DNA of 64,000 bases, taken from Aliidiomarina shirensis (GTDB lineage Bacteria > Pseudomonadota > Gammaproteobacteria > Enterobacterales > Alteromonadaceae). The position numbers and the translations under genes were made by a program. The stretch lies in contig NZ_PIPP01000004.1 of NCBI RefSeq assembly GCF_003987345.1, positions 1 through 64,000 on the forward strand, in the 5' to 3' direction. Shown one piece after another: positions 62,893 through 64,000 of this stretch; within the stretch, counting starts at the first letter, position 1; each line of letters starts with the position of its first letter. The notes beneath the pieces were generated by a model. It was not told the origin of the DNA. It did no database searches and worked only from the letters and a program-made list of their open reading frames with translations.

Positions 62893-64000
62893 TTACCATA
62901 ATGAGCGAAAGCCCATCGCCTTCCGCATCAGTGGCTTTTTCAATACCGAGCAGGCTCTGAGTGCATACAAACCTTTACTACGTATATTCCGCCATAGTGG
63001 TTCTTGATTGGAAAACACCGCTACTAAACCATGGGTTAAGCCAACAATTTCAGCGTAATCTCGTTTCCGTAAGGCTTGGTAACGGTTCAGCCCTTCAATT
63101 CCGCCAAAATCACTCGCTGTTATATTGGTCGCCAAATCAAGAATATCGCGCACACCTAAGTTGTAACCCTGCCCCGCAACGGGGTGCAACGTATGGCAAG
63201 CGTTACCCAATACAACGGCGCGATAGCCAATAAAGCGCTCCGCCATTGCTAACTGCAGCGGAAACGTGGCTTGGTACTCTACTTCGGCAATCCGCCCAGG
63301 CGCTGCACCAAATATATTTTGCACCGCGCGAACTTGATCGGCGGCATTCGCGGCTTGTAATTGCTGAGCGTTTTCTTGATGCATACACCATACTAACGCC
63401 GCTTCGTGTTTGCCCTGTGGCAAAAGAGCGGCCGGGCCTTCCGCAGTAAAGCGTTCAAACGCCCAATTGTGATGCTGCTTCGCAAATCGCACTTTGGCAG
63501 CCACCGCTACTTGCGGGTAGGCTTCCTGTTGCATGGCAATACCAAGCTTAGTACGCGTTGGTGAATTCGAGCCTTCCGCTACAATCAATAATTTCGTGGC
63601 TATTTGCTCGCCGTTATTTAGGCCAAGCCTTAATGCGGTATCTTCAGCATTGATCGTGGTTATTTGCACACCTTCAAGATGGGCAAACGTCGCTTCTGTG
63701 CAGCGCTTCGATAATTCCTGCTGCAACGCGCCAGCCATAGCGACGTACCCAAGAGCCGGTAAATTTTCTTGGCTGGCATGCATAGTTGTTGTGCCGGGGC
63801 TATTGGCATCAGAAACATGAATGTGCTGAATTGCCGGGCTTTGCAATAGCTCGCCCTGCCACACACCATGTTCCGCCAATACTTGCTGTGTTCTTAAGGC
63901 CAAGGCTAACCCGCGCGGATCTTGTTTAGCCGGGCCTTGCTGTTGATCGAGCAATACAATTTCGGCACTGGGGAATTTTCGTTGTAATACTAACGCGGCT
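62893..64000 (-). CDS. ubiH: UbiH-like 2-octaprenyl-6-methoxyphenol hydroxylase (partial, runs off the right edge)
   Basis: The reading frame is open to the window edge (upstream codons encode LVLQRKFPSAEIVLLDQQ), so only the first tens of residues, including the FAD-binding GxGxxG, are missing. Visible motifs are LALALRTQQVL, AEGSNSPTR (DG-type motif) and VLGNACHTLHPVAGQGYNLGVRD. In the last the usual GDA is GNA, which is typical of UbiH. The enzyme hydroxylates C1 of the ubiquinone precursor ring. It precedes ubiI by 73 bp. Confidence 0.9.
   Translation of the reverse strand, partial: AALVLQRKFPSAEIVLLDQQQGPAKQDPRGLALALRTQQVLAEHGVWQGELLQSPAIQHIHVSDANSPGTTTMHASQENLPALGYVAMAGALQQELSKRCTEATFAHLEGVQITTINAEDTALRLGLNNGEQIATKLLIVAEGSNSPTRTKLGIAMQQEAYPQVAVAAKVRFAKQHHNWAFERFTAEGPAALLPQGKHEAALVWCMHQENAQQLQAANAADQVRAVQNIFGAAPGRIAEVEYQATFPLQLAMAERFIGYRAVVLGNACHTLHPVAGQGYNLGVRDILDLATNITASDFGGIEGLNRYQALRKRDYAEIVGLTHGLVAVFSNQEPLWRNIRSKGLYALRACSVLKKPLMRKAMGFRSLW

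Overview
The window looks like the chromosome of a halophilic marine gammaproteobacterium, most likely of the Idiomarinaceae or nearby Alteromonadales. The basis is protein resemblance to that group, moderate GC content, an NhaD-type sodium/proton antiporter and core gene pairs such as rluD-pgeF, aceBA with aceK, speBA, gcvTHP and ubiH-ubiI. The genus is inferred, not proven.

Left part (1 to about 44.3 kb) is ordinary chromosome. It opens with the leader and promoter of a 16S rRNA operon running off the left edge on the minus strand. Then come pssA, clpB with a heat-shock-like promoter, the rluD-pgeF operon, bamD, and a nadE-glnB operon. A DUF1285 gene follows, with a LuxR-type regulator whose receiver has lost its phosphorylatable Asp, a secreted amidohydrolase, and an orphan REC-DUF3369 protein. 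Next are pdxH, an Ldh-family dehydrogenase, pfkA, speBA, tRNA-Phe, nhaD with a long structured leader, and the glyoxylate-bypass genes aceB, aceA and aceK. The rest of this part holds two more amidohydrolases (one fused to a TolB-like propeller), a GntP permease, an EAL phosphodiesterase, and an operon of a VC0807-like membrane protein, an unknown membrane protein and a UMF1-type MFS transporter. It ends with an M28 peptidase and beta-lactamase-fold pair, a DesK/NarL-type two-component system divergent from a membrane protein, an EEP hydrolase and a DUF3750 lipoprotein.

Middle part (about 44.5 to 55.8 kb) is an accessory island that I read as an integron gene-cassette array with no integrase gene in view (CALIN-like). 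Small unrelated genes are separated by attC-like sites with TAAC and GTTA ends and, in several, the familiar inner sequence around CGGCTTCKCCT. Most cassettes lie on the minus strand, and three lie on the plus strand. One AT-rich cassette carries a HamA (DUF1837 nuclease) and HamB (helicase) pair, that is, a Hachiman anti-phage system. The next cassette encodes a protein with an HEPN-like RX4H motif. Other cassettes carry a GT1 glycosyltransferase, a VOC protein, a YfbR-like HD phosphohydrolase, DUF2200, a zinc-ribbon-like protein and several unknown membrane proteins. One overlapping three-gene cassette has a decayed last gene. A diverged element of about 220 bp occurs twice in direct orientation, at 45810-46033 and 55590-55804. 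It ends at cassette-boundary GTTA motifs and carries promoter-like sequences, so it may be an attI/Pc-like or mobile structure. The left edge of the island carries the 3' remnant of a short-chain dehydrogenase gene.

Right part (55.8 to 64 kb) returns to core metabolism: the glycine cleavage operon gcvT-gcvH-gcvP on the minus strand, a divergent LysR regulator, and the ubiquinone hydroxylases ubiI and ubiH, the latter cut by the window edge.
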